Shown here in pieces: positions 24,140 through 34,577 of a stretch of DNA of 64,000 bases. The stretch is from Nymphaea colorata (taxonomy: Eukaryota > Streptophyta > Magnoliopsida > Nymphaeales > Nymphaeaceae): the NCBI RefSeq assembly GCF_008831285.2, contig NC_045151.1:6773682-6837681 (forward strand), given 5' to 3'. The position numbers and the translations under genes were made by a program. Position 1 is the first letter of the stretch. Every line of letters begins with the position of its first letter. Below the pieces are notes generated by a model. The model did no database searches. It saw only the letters and a list, made by a program, of their open reading frames with translations, and was not told where the DNA came from.

Positions 24140-24960
24140 AGAATCGATGGCATAAATGGTTCACATTCCTTAGTGCATGCGCCCCCGTGCATTTCCCTTG
24201 GGCTCATGCACTGACGGGCTATAGGAATGCTACGGCTATTTTGACGGTACCATTGCAAGCCCTTTGAGAGAGAGAAAGAGAGCGAGAGCCAAACACAAAA
24301 CAGAAGAGATAGCAGGAGAGTTGAGAGCAATCCACACTAGAATCAACAGAAACAAAAAAAATTGAGGGGCGGGGGCATACAGAAACACAAAACATATCAA
24401 TGAAATATTCATGAAATGAGGGCCACTTAACCCCAAAACTCATAGACAAATCATACAAACTAAATGCATTTTGGCCAAAGACGACAGGTGAACAGTGGCG
24501 TCTGTGTAGATGAAATAGTTTCTGCCTGAACCACATGTTCTGCCGAAAATAGTAAAAGCCAGGCTCTCCGAACGCAACGCCATTGCTTGCTTCTTTTTGT
24601 GTCCAGGCAAGGCAGGGCCTCCCATCGATCGAGTTTTCTCTCCTTGCAGCGTCATAAGGAGGCCGATTAATACCTGGACTGTTCCACCTCAGGGGCGACA
24701 ACTGCTGCACGATATGACAGCTCCAAAATAAGTGGGCGCTATCCTTTTGTTAGCCGGATTTGGCCGTGGCCTGAGCAGCCGATTGCCTTGGCCAATGGAG
24801 CAAAGCGTGAGCGCCAGTTGTCCGCTGGGCGTGACCCAAAATGATTTTCTGTAATCTCCTTTTCTACTTCCATGTTGTCCCCATATTCCTCAGCCACGGG
24901 TCGAAGTCTCACTTCGACTTTCTCTTTCAAAAGTTTAGAACTGTGTTAGAACCAGACGAA
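24140..24960 (-). other. GC-richer block of unknown nature
   Basis: Composition shifts to noticeably higher GC than the neighbours. On the minus strand there are several overlapping open stretches. One begins at 24930 (63 codons, MKEKVEVRLRPVAEEYG..., ending at 24739); another spans 24710-24219 (163 codons, including a hydrophobic stretch near its end). Neither resembles a protein family I recognise, and no conserved motif is visible. It could be a decayed gene, a non-coding transcript or a transposon end. Lying about 3 kb beyond the 3' side of the ALOG gene, it is not part of it. Confidence 0.3.
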
Positions 24961-25367
24961 CTGTCATTATTCTTTTTAGTTTGAGAGTAGCACTTGCAAC
25001 CCTTTAAAGGAAAGCAGGGCTTGTAGGAATTAAATTGATGATCAGGCTGCTTTACTAACTCGACCAGCTACTCCTAAACATTATTACTATAAAGTGAAAC
25101 AATATGTATATCCCTTATAAATATGTATGTTGCTACAAAGGAAAACAATATGTATAATAACATACTGCAGCAAATTGTAAATTTAAAAGTGTCATTTGAG
25201 TGGTTGAAGTATTTTCAAGATAACAAATAAAATTCTGATCGAATCCATTCAAACAAAATAATGTTTAATAAATTGGCACTCGTAATATATCTATATACCT
25301 CAGTTCAAAAAAGAAAAATTCAAGTACGTGGAATTTTTTAAGATTCTGATTAACCATCTCAAAGCTG

Positions 25368-25371
<4 letters not shown>

Positions 25372-25404
<33 letters not shown>
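25372..25404 (+). repeat. (GA)n microsatellite
   Basis: About sixteen uninterrupted GA dinucleotides. Confidence 0.95.
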
Positions 25405-25408
<4 letters not shown>

Positions 25409-26037
25409 ATCACTTTGTCTATTGATTTTATTCAAGTTAAAAACGCATTTTTTTGTTTTACTAAAATTTTTTAATATTAAAAATATAAATTGATTTTTAA
25501 TGCTATATTTTTAACGGGCCTCAGAAAAAGCTTTCTTTCAAGTATGAAGGAATCCGGGGAGTAGAACCGTTGACGGCTCGAGGCCTTGTGACAGGCCTAC
25601 ATATGTATAGGACTTTGCTTATATCAACCTACATTAAGGTTTACAAGGTTTACCTGTCGCATACTCAAGTAAGAATGTACTCAAATTTCCAATTTCAACA
25701 CTACAAACAATATTCTATGTCCAAGGGAAATCAAAGGATGATTTTTAACACTAGAAATTAAGGGAAATGTCAGAAGAAAATTTGACTTCAAAAATTAAAG
25801 AAGAATTTGATGTTGTAAAAGAAGTGGGGGAATGGCTATTGATAAAAAATAAAACAGATAAGCCATGTCATAAAAATATCATAATATTTCATTTGCATAT
25901 TAACTTTCATAGTGATTCACATAAAGCACGTAGAGCGTAGAGTGAGAAAAAATCGTTAAAGGATAGTGTATTATGAAAATCTTAATAGGGGTGGTCTGTT
26001 TATATATTTGCATTGTTAAAATTTTTTAAAATTAATC

Positions 26038-26146
<109 letters not shown>

Positions 26147-27090
26147 TTTTTAATCGTGAAGAAATAGCAGGGGGTTAATGGTCGCATACTTTCGAGAAAG
26201 GTGTTTTATATCTTCGTTCACGCACAATGAGGCTCAACTGTCAATAAAGATATTCCCATCACTTTAGGTTTGAGTGCCGGTTCTACCATGGTTAATACGT
26301 CATGCATTTAGGTCCCGTACATGAAGGCTTCTCATATATATATATATACTACCAAAATTATGATAAATTATTTTATTTAACAAACATGTACACCCCCAGA
26401 GGTTTTATTAATCAAATTCTGACTTGTTAGCAAGTTGGTTTATTTATCTTTTAATTTACTGCTAAAGGGAGAAACTTTGAATGAAAAAGAGAAGTAAAAT
26501 CACACATTCAAATTAAACCCCAATAGTTCTCAAATATTTTTCTCTCCCTCTCTCTCTCTCTCGGGCGGAAAGACTACCAATGAGTTTCTCGATCACACAG
26601 TACTTGAAGCGCTATAAAGCATAGACATCAATTGTCTAGAAAGGGTCCTACGAATTCAGAAAAGGACTAAAATTGTTATTTTAAGAAAAAGATAAAAAGT
26701 ACACATGAGCTATTGAGATTGTACACACAATATTATAAATTTTCTAAATCAGGCACCACAGTGGCATTTTGAAGTTCTCAAGGGCATAAAGACGAAACAA
26801 ACAGGCGGTGCCTCGCGGGAGATTGGAGGAATGCTTACACTATCTTGTAAAAGGTAATGGCACTAAATTTTAAAGCCAGCCAGAATAATCAACAACATAT
26901 TAAAAATTTGTTACCGTAAACAATGCTTACTAGCATCATTGCACTAAAAATAGATAATTTTCTTGTTTTGCAACACATTATCTAACGTTTTGTTGGCGAG
27001 CAAATTTTATGGTGTCTTGGAGATGGCATTACGTTCTTTCCACTTGTCTGGCTTACGTTACAACCGGGAGGAGAAATTTTGATTAAAGAT

Positions 27091-27700
27091 ACGATTACTC
27101 ATCCTGCTTCACCAACAAATTTTGCAGACGCAGACAGAGATAGAGAGAGAGAGGTTCTACACAAATTCTCCATATACTCAAGAAAGTACTTCTGATTGTG
27201 AATAGATAACCAACCCAAGCAGACCCATGCCGTATCTGAATCTTTGAATTGCTTGGTATCATGCAGCCATCAGATTGCAACGAGAGTTCTCGACTGCCTT
27301 CGTTGTCCCCGCGCTTTATTGAAGAGGGAGAGAGAGAGAGAGAGAGGTGTAAATATAACGTCATGGCTGTTCAACATTCAGAAGACAATTCAGTAGATGC
27401 ACGTTATCCCGACTCCACATCAAGTTGCTCGCAGAATCCACACATGGAGAGAGAGAGAGAGATTTATCATGCTGTTAAGAAACACGAACAAGACCCTCTC
27501 CATCTCTCTTTTGCCATGAGAGCTGCGTAAGAAACTCCTCGCAGATAACAAATAAGCCGTGATAGATTTCCTTTTATTATCAAACGTGCCATGATCAGGA
27601 GGTTGAGGACGCAATATGAAGCTACCGCAGACAACATATCAACAACCATGAATCGTCGAGGGAGAGAGAGAGAGAGAGATGGAGAGAGGAATTAGGAACA
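27091..27700. repeat. Cluster of four GA tracts 3' of the ALOG gene
   Basis: GA runs lie at about 27137-27152, 27327-27346, 27446-27462 and 27660-27680, each in unrelated flanking sequence. They sit 0.3-0.9 kb past the stop codon of the ALOG gene, within or just beyond its 3' UTR. Plants have GAGA-binding BBR/BPC proteins that bind such tracts and recruit Polycomb complexes; a regulatory role here is an inference from position. Confidence 0.6.
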
Positions 27701-27995
27701 AGCAAGTCTCGAATATCGTCCACATATTTCTCAGAAGAGTACCATAGCTGCTATAATCCTAGCTAATACGTAGGGAAAAGAGTTCTATCGACCGCCATAT
27801 ACATCTTACTATCTTCCTAATTCCCAAACTCAGAGAAAGATAAAAGAAGAAGAAAAGGAAAGGAACTGATACAGCCTCGGATTAAGAGAGATCTGCCATG
27901 GATGGTACCTTGGATTTCAAGAACATCTTCCGGTCCACGTAACAGGATTGAACTAAAGATGCGGTGGTCCTCCAAAGCCGAGCCTAGCGAGCTGG
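27701..27995 (-). other. Probable 3' UTR of the ALOG gene
   Basis: This minus-strand sequence directly follows the TAG stop. A possible poly(A) signal (AATAAA-like; plus TTTTATTA near 27572) lies about 420 bases past the stop. The UTR end cannot be fixed from sequence alone. Confidence 0.35.
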
Positions 27996-28775
27996 CTAGT
28001 TCAGCACTGACAAGGGAATCATCGCCCCACCTGAACCAGACGCCCCCACCACCATCGTCGACGACCCGACGCCGAGGCTGCCGTCGCCAACACCGACGGG
28101 CGCGCCCACAAGGATCTGGTGATGGTGATGGAAGCCCTGGTGACTCTGCGGCACGCCCATTAATGGCGGAGCAGTAGATGTCGACGACGGGGAAGCCGAC
28201 GAAGAAGAAGAGCACGAGGAGGAGGAGGACGACGTCGTCGACAGTTGGAGCGGCATTGCCTTGCTCGTCCCCCCCGCCGTCGGAGGCCTGCGCTTCTTCT
28301 TCTCGTAGGCGATTCCCCTCGCCTTCGCCTGGTGCTCGCGCACCTCGCGGAGGTAGAGCCGGACGGCCCGCGCGCCGAAGGGGTTGGCCTCAGGCTGGCC
28401 GCCGTTCTCCTCGAAGGCAGCGCGGAGGCGGCCGATAAGTGCGTCGAGGCTGCCCCAAGCCTGCCGGAGAGGACAGGGGCAGGGCGCTGGCGGCATGGGA
28501 TGGCCGAAGAAGGGGCATATGGGGTTGTGGACTTTGGTCTTGCCGAACTGATCAAGGTACCTAAGGAACTCCAGGACGTGGGCGCCGCTACACCTGGACA
28601 GGGTCAGAGGTGGCCGGTGGTTCTTGAGGTACTGCCCGAAGGTATTCCAGTCTCTCCTTTTCTGTGATTCGTACCTGCTGGGCGCAGACGACGGATCCTT
28701 GGCCGCTCTGCCATTACTGGTGCTGCTGCTGCTGCTTCCTCCTCCTCCTCCTCCTTGTGCGATTTCCATAAGCAT
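27996..28775 (-). CDS. ALOG-domain transcriptional regulator (LSH/G1-like)
   Basis: This is a plant-specific nuclear DNA-binding regulator of the ALOG family (Arabidopsis LSH1/OBO, rice G1, tomato TMF), which controls meristem maturation, organ boundaries and inflorescence form. The single uninterrupted frame encodes 259 residues, normal for the family. Residues 1-31 are a Gly/Ser-rich tail. The ALOG domain spans about 32-160: it opens with [18 protein letters not shown], continues [29 protein letters not shown], holds the zinc-ribbon insert [11 protein letters not shown]...[25 protein letters not shown] (His83, Cys87, His92, Cys99, Cys101) and ends [31 protein letters not shown] (158-163) is the usual nuclear signal. 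The tail is Ser-, His- and Gly-rich and ends PLSVLN. The ATG at 28775 is chosen because it is the first in frame; a second Met lies two codons later. Codons are strongly GC-ending, unlike the surroundings. All key residues are present; which paralogue it is cannot be told. Confidence 0.95.
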   Translation of the reverse strand: MLMEIAQGGGGGGSSSSSTSNGRAAKDPSSAPSRYESQKRRDWNTFGQYLKNHRPPLTLSRCSGAHVLEFLRYLDQFGKTKVHNPICPFFGHPMPPAPCPCPLRQAWGSLDALIGRLRAAFEENGGQPEANPFGARAVRLYLREVREHQAKARGIAYEKKKRRPPTAGGTSKAMPLQLSTTSSSSSSCSSSSSASPSSTSTAPPLMGVPQSHQGFHHHHQILVGAPVGVGDGSLGVGSSTMVVGASGSGGAMIPLSVLN

Positions 28776-29190
28776 GTTGACGCTTGTTCAATTAAAATCT
28801 TGCTTCCTTATCGACCACAAAAAGGAAGAGAAAACTTACAGATATACAAAGTAAACTGACCACAGATCGACTTTTACTTGTTTTTCCAAGATGGGGATTC
28901 AGAGATTTGAAGTGGGTAGCGTGCACAAATGCAGTTTAGTCGACCAGAAAACGAAACAGGAAGGGAGAAAAGAGAAGCAAGACAAACTCGTGCTATCTGA
29001 TCTTTAAAACTCTTACTTGAAATCCATGAGAGGGCATGCAATTTTAGAAAAGTTGGCTACACAGAGATGGGGATGTTTATTTAATTTGCAGGAAAATAGT
29101 TTTCAAAATCTGTAGAGAAGAAGAAGAAGAAGGGAAAAGGAAGGAGACGGTGATCAAGGGAGAGAGAAAGAGAGGGGGGGCAAGATAAAA
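28776..29190 (-). other. Probable 5' UTR of the ALOG gene
   Basis: About 400 bases separate the start codon from the TATA motif. On the minus strand the distal part is CT-rich (CTTCTTCTTCTTCTCT near 29115-29130 and CTCTCTTTCTCTCTCC near 29160-29175), typical of plant leaders. No reading frame continues the protein upstream. An intron in the leader is possible but not demonstrable. Confidence 0.45.
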
Positions 29191-29212
29191 TAAGAATGAC
29201 GGAGGAAGCGTG

Positions 29213-29222
29213 TTTATAAATA
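29213..29222 (-). promoter_or_regulatory. TATA box of the ALOG gene
   Basis: The minus strand reads TATTTATAAA, about 440 bases before the start codon, followed by a CT-rich leader. Position and context fit a core promoter with transcription starting near 29185. The motif is seen; the start site is inferred. Confidence 0.5.
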
Positions 29223-29760
29223 CGAAAGGGAAGAAGAAGTGAGAAGGACGAGAAGGGGGAAAGACAAGGTAGTGGTGGGAGGGGGAAGGGACTAGACAGA
29301 CAGGTGAGGGCCCACACTTGACATCTAGCGCGTGGGGGGTGATGAAAGTCTGACGATCAATTCATAAACGTCACTTCAACCTTCACCTGCTCTCTCTCTC
29401 TCTCCCCCTAAGAGACTGCAAACTTTTTCAAACCATCATAAGGGAGGCCATAAATTGTCTGATGCCATATTTCAATTTTGAAATAGTGCTGGGTTTTAAT
29501 TCTCCCCCTATGATTGATTACCCATTTTCTCAGGAGCAACTTTTTTTTCCCCTCGCCGCCCCGCCCCGCCCCGCCCCGCCCCAAAGATGAAACAAACAAA
29601 CAAACAGTAGTAAGGAGAATTTGGCAACGGCCTAAATTAGGTACACGTATGTGTCTCCTCCTACTTGCTGCGGCCCCAGACATTTGCATACTTGTGGGCT
29701 ATCTCCGATAATATCAGCTGCAATTGGTCACTTTTTTTCTTTTTCTTCTATAGAAAGAAG
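29223..29760. other. Upstream region of the ALOG gene with simple repeats
   Basis: This holds a CT microsatellite (about 29391-29404), a pentanucleotide CCCCG/CCGCC run (29556-29581) and an AAAC run (29590-29606). GC content falls off beyond about 29.7 kb, marking the edge of the genic island. No gene on the plus strand is recognised here. Confidence 0.5.
29556..29581 (+). repeat. (CCCCG)n pentanucleotide repeat
   Basis: About five tandem CCCCG units lie roughly 350 bases upstream of the ALOG TATA box. This is a locally extreme GC tract in an AT-rich genome. Confidence 0.85.
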
Positions 29761-30170
29761 CATGAACTTTATATTATATGTAGAGTTGGACAACGAGTAG
29801 AAGTTTGACTCAAATTTACATGAAAAATTTTAAGTCAGAGTGCTCGAAAGAAACTCCAGCTTTAAATTTATACTCGATATGATATGTTAAACAAGTTGAG
29901 TTTGAATTGTAATGACTCGGCTCAATTGTATAAAATCGGTTCGTTATAGTTGAATGTGTTAAATAAGTTGATGAGTTAAAGAGTTAACAAGAAAATGAGT
30001 TAAAATAAACAAAACAGGTTAATCAAGTCGAGATGAAGGTCGACATTGTATAATGAAGTTGAGCTCAAGCTTGTTTTATGGTAGTTGACTCGAGTTCGAA
30101 CCAAGCTCTACCTTGAGTTTTTTTGAATCTGACTTGAAATCGAGTTGGCCCAATCGAGCTCAACTTGGTT
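29761..30170. repeat. GAGTT/CTCGA-rich dispersed repeat
   Basis: The words GAGTTAA, AATGAGTTAAA, CAAGTTGAG, TCGAGCTCAA and GACTCGAGTTCGA recur here and, in similar order, in the MITE at 34177-34569. I read this as an older relative of that element. Its terminal repeats are not recognisable. Confidence 0.45.
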
Positions 30171-31601
30171 TGTGTGCTGCACTCAATGGCCGTTCAAAGA
30201 AGTCCGATCGGATCAATTAGAGGATGAATTGAGTATCTCTTACAATGGTATATATTTCATGCCTACACGATCAACGACGGTGTGCAATAATCGGAGAGGA
30301 AGACTGGAGACCGGCTTTCAAAGAATTTGTAGCTTTTTATTTTTTGCCTTTTTCCTTTTACAAGGAAATGGTCCCTGCGTACTCTTAATTAACTGAATGT
30401 TTTTCTTTTCTTCTTTTAGTCCTCTCTTGAAGACCTCGTGCATTCATTGCGTCATTTGGTTTGTAACGGAATTCAGGCCATTAAGAGCTCTGCCTCATTT
30501 TTTTTTTTTTTTTAAAAATGGTTAAATTAAACAGGCTAACGAAACGAAACGAAATCAACTATTGGGATGACATTGCTGTTTTTTTTTTTTTTTTTTTTTT
30601 TTTTATTGAGTGAGACTCGTCAAGGTTGTTTGGCAGCTGGAACCCTTTTTAAGTGCTCTATAAATCTGTTCCAATGATTTATGTAATATTAGTTCTAGTG
30701 TTCTTAAAGCGATCCTAAAAATAGTGTTCCAACTGCCTAATAAACCCTTAGGGAGAGCCTTGAAGCTGCAAAATGTGTATTAGTTTATTTAATAGCTAGT
30801 TACAAGGCCATATGATAAGCATTGTATTAACCTCTCTTCAAAACAATGTAGGAGTCCTCATATATTGGTCAATGTGAAGCGAATTATTGGGCCATATTGA
30901 CCGGTCTATATTTTGAATAAAATAATAAATGATTTTTTGTTTTTTGAAATTTTAAAATAATTTCAAATGACGGATACGGGCTGGGCTCTAAGGACATTGA
31001 CTAAAATTGTATCTCGTTAGCTTTTGGTAATGGTAAGAAATCCGATAGTGACAACAATTTTGGATTTAGAGGACCATTGATCAGGTAGATTATATATATA
31101 TATATATATATAGGACTACATAATGGTGCATTACGACCTTCGGAGTCTGTTAATGTATAATGATGTTTAATTAATCCCATAGGTACCAGTTGTCGATTAC
31201 AAAACTTTATCTGATTCTTGACCTCTTTCAATTTAAAGGTATGAAGATGTTCGATCTAATTAACCAAGCGCCGGATCGAAGACACTGACAGTCAACTTTT
31301 CGAAGAAAGATTAGGAAGCTTGCAGGCCCTAGTATTATAGAAAAAGCGACATTATATGGTTCAAATTCAAATTATCTACGAGAAATAAGCAATATATGAC
31401 AGAATCTTTAATTGTAGTCATATCTGTTACGTACATGTGAAGTTAAATTCAGGTTCATGTATATGCATGAAGGACCATTCCCATGTCATGAAATGCATGA
31501 AAGAAAAGGCAACTATGAAAGAAGAGCAGATCAAGAATACATGAATGATATAAAGGAAAATTAAGTCTACAAGGGCAGACCGTATTTGAATAATCAACTA
31601 C

Positions 31602-31604
<3 letters not shown>
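30171..31604. other. No gene; poly-T tracts
   Basis: T tracts lie at about 30498-30513 and about 30580-30604 (around 25 T), and a TA run at about 31091-31111. The minus-strand open stretches here read through these simple repeats and are not credible genes. The 83-codon plus-strand frame at 30145-30396 is unrecognised. Confidence 0.45.

Positions 31605-31687
<83 letters not shown>
31605..31687. repeat. (TA)n microsatellite, about 41 units
   Basis: An uninterrupted run of about 82 bases of alternating A and T, the longest pure TA run of this section. Confidence 0.95.
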
Positions 31688-31690
<3 letters not shown>

Positions 31691-31851
31691 TGAATAATTG
31701 AATTGAATACGAGACAGGACAATCATCCCTAATGATCTGTAGTACCCCAAGATGTTAAACGTTGGACTTATCTTGGTAGGCCATCTGCCCACAAGTTTCA
31801 TGGTGGACCCAATTACCATGAACGCGCGCGCCAATAAAACTGAGGATCCGA
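31688..31851. other. No recognisable feature
   Basis: Short spacer between the TA run and the tandem duplication; contains GCGCGCGC at about 31824. Confidence 0.4.
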
Positions 31852-32288
31852 TTTAGGGTCATTATTCAAGATTATCTTGCTTGATGCTTTTTTTTTTTTT
31901 TTTTCTAAGAAAAAGAAATGGGGTCCTTTTCCCCAAATCCGTCTTCCACTTATACAAAATTCGTAAAGGCACATCCTTGCTTTCCTGCGACTCATGATGA
32001 TACCCATCAACATGAAATTAAATTAACTTGCGCTTTCATCAAAAGATTCAGCTTTTATCTGATATTTTGCCCCATTTAGGGTCATTATTCAACATTATCT
32101 CGCTTGATGCTTTTTTTCTTAAGAAAAAGAAATGGGGTCATTTTTTTCCAAGTTCATCTTCCAGTTATAGAAAATTCGTAAAGGCACATCCTTACCTTCT
32201 TGCCACTCATGATGATATTTCCATCAACAAATTAAATTAACTTGCGGTTTGAGCAAAACATTCAGATTTGATCTGATAGTTTGTCACA
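31852..32288 (+). repeat. Tandem duplication, 223-bp unit
   Basis: Copy 1 occupies 31852-32074 and copy 2 occupies 32075-32288. Both start TTTAGGGTCATTATTCAA and share GATGCTTTTTTT, AAGAAAAAGAAATGGGGTC, AAAATTCGTAAAGGCACATCCTT, CTCATGATGATA and AAATTAAATTAACTTGCG. A third start (TTTAGTAATTTG) follows at 32289. Copy 2 differs by scattered substitutions and small deletions. Not coding. Confidence 0.95.
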
Positions 32289-32920
32289 TTTAGTAATTTG
32301 TTATTGTTATGCTGACAAAAAAGGTGTTTGTGTCATTAATTTTGCAAACACTTCCATGCCTTCCTTGAGTTCATTATTTATTTGTCTTATTCAGAGCACT
32401 CACTGCCATTTCTACTAAAAAAAAAAAAAAAGTGCCATGGTAAATTGAGAAAATAGCTGGGACGAACTTGTCAATGACCCTTCGTATGGGGATTGAACTT
32501 GAAAAGTCTGAATTTTTTTATGAAAAGGAGTAAGGAAAAGTCACATAGCCATTTAGCTTTTAAGATGGACATTTACATCAGTTGCTCCACCAAAGGGCGG
32601 TTGATTTGACACCACTTTTATTTTCTTATTTCACTGGTCTCACATCAGGAGAAAAAAAGTTAACTGCCTCCTTCGAGGGGGGAGTAAAACTGACACGAAC
32701 CCACCAACTAACGTGCATGACAAATGGCCTTGGTTGTCATCCATCTTTGATGAGGGAGGGTCATTTACACAAGGTAAATCACACAAGTTACCGAGTTAAA
32801 CAGTTCTGCCTCTAGATTCCCTCAAGTTAGCTAGCTAGGCTCATGGTGAGGTTTGCCTTTGTTCCGACAGACTGGGTTGGTCCTGGGGCCGTATCCAAAT
32901 AAAACTAATACCTTTCCATT

Positions 32921-32970
<50 letters not shown>

Positions 32971-33582
32971 TTAGATACCAAGGAAAGTTGATAAAAACCA
33001 GAGTCGAAACGAAAAATCAGACCTATTAAAATTAATTATTAGAATATATTTTTTGCAATTTAAAAAACTTTATGGAAATGATCTTAAGAGTGATTTGGTA
33101 AAAAAAATATTAAATTAGTCATTTTCTTACTTAAATAATATTTTTTAATAATAAAAAAAATGGCTCTTATAACATCAAGATAGAAGAAAGTTCATTTTTT
33201 TTTAACAAAAAATGGCTTGAACTAAAGCTGGTTTATATTAAGTTAGTGTTTATAAATACACTAGAGGGATCAGACTTTCTTTAAAACACTATTTAACACG
33301 AATATAAGAGGTCTGGTTTTTTATCCCTTACGGATGTGGTCTGGTATCTACCAATCACTTATAGTAAAGAAGATTCCGTATCATATATATCTGCATCTGA
33401 TTAAAGTTTACAAGCACTTGGTTAAAAATGAAATGAGAATCTTTTTACAAAATCCAACTATTAAACTGAATTCATACTGTAAACCTCAACTAAATTAATC
33501 TTTTCATTTCACAGGTCTCTTAGCAAATATGTTCATCAGCACTTCTCTTTTATAGAAAGAAAATTATTTATTCAGTGGTTAA
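32289..33582. other. No gene; TA microsatellite inside
   Basis: A TA run lies at about 32929-32967. Short open stretches are not recognisable as proteins. Confidence 0.45.
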
Positions 33583-33920
33583 TGTGCTCTAAAAATTAAT
33601 AGCTACTGATGCAAAATTAAGGAAGCCGCGAAAGAAAACGGGTGAAGGAAATGAGAAATAAAGAAGCTTAACTGGAAATAAGGACAACTAACAGAAAAAA
33701 AGGTTTCATTTCTATAGCTCGGAACTGTTTATATTTGACACCACGATCCATTTTGCGATGGGAAAATGGATCTATGGTTCTGGATTTTTGTTGTATGGAT
33801 TTCGATTGGTCTGAACCAAGTTATATTAGATTTGGATCCGCTACTACACGAATAAAACAACAAATCATATTCCAAAATAACAACCTAAATACGGAATGCT
33901 TCTCCATGCCATCAGCCGCA
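33583..33920 (-). repeat. Left LTR of the small retroelement
   Basis: About 338 bp, from TGTGCTCT to GCCGCA. Compared with the right LTR it lacks one copy of an internal 129-bp segment, which accounts for nearly all of the length difference. Confidence 0.5.
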
Positions 33921-34176
33921 TCGGGTCAGGTACGTCTCTGGTCCGCTGGTTGGAAAGAAGCCAACTCCGATGAATTTATAGAACCTAACTAAACTAATAA
34001 ACAAAATAGCTAAAGCAAGTAGATATATTTGAATGTAGGTAGACTCAAACAGATTGGTACTCGAACCATAAATTTATAACAGGAGGTATTCAAAGGAAAT
34101 TTTGGAACAATGTTTTCTGCTGTTTGTGTGATTCTGATTTTGTCTCCCTACTTCACCGAGAGGTTCTACTAAATGG

Positions 34177-34569
34177 TAAGGCTGCACAATAAGTCGAGTC
34201 AGCAGCTCGACCTTGACTTGAATCACTTGTCAAAACTCGACTCATTTATAAACAAGTCGAGCTCGAGTTCAGAATGTTAAATGTTTGAGTTGTAAGAATT
34301 CAACCTGCTTAAACTCGACTTGGCTTGACTACATAAATAAACAAGTAGCAACTAAATGAGTTAAAAAAAATGAGATGAGATTAGTAAAAATGAGTTAAGC
34401 TAGTTTAGCTTTAGCTTGATGGTATATTGTTGAGTTAGAGCTTGAACCTGTTCTGTGGAATTTGATTCAAGTTTGAGCCAATTAGTTCAAGGTTGAGTTT
34501 TTCTTTAGTCGAGCCGAGCTCAAACTGACCCCAGCTTGAGCTCAGCTCGTATCGTGTGCAGCCCTTATG
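34177..34569. mobile_element. hAT-type MITE with 8-bp target duplication
   Basis: The element is flanked on both sides by CTAAATGG (34169-34176 and 34570-34577), an 8-bp duplication typical of hAT transposons. Its ends are inverted: left TAAGGCTGCACA; right, reverse-complemented, CATAAGGGCTGCACA. Inside are many TCGAG/GAGCTC words. It is 393 bp with no coding capacity. It is inserted within the interior of the small LTR element, so it is younger than that element. Confidence 0.8.
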
Positions 34570-34577
34570 CTAAATGG

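Noticed and set aside
27817-28215. 132-codon minus-strand open frame overlapping the end of the ALOG gene
   Set aside because: It is an out-of-frame shadow of the GC-rich ALOG coding sequence; the real frame carries the conserved domain.
28178-28667. Plus-strand open frames antisense to the ALOG gene
   Set aside because: Long antisense frames are expected in GC-rich coding DNA; their Arg/Pro/Ala-rich translations match no family.
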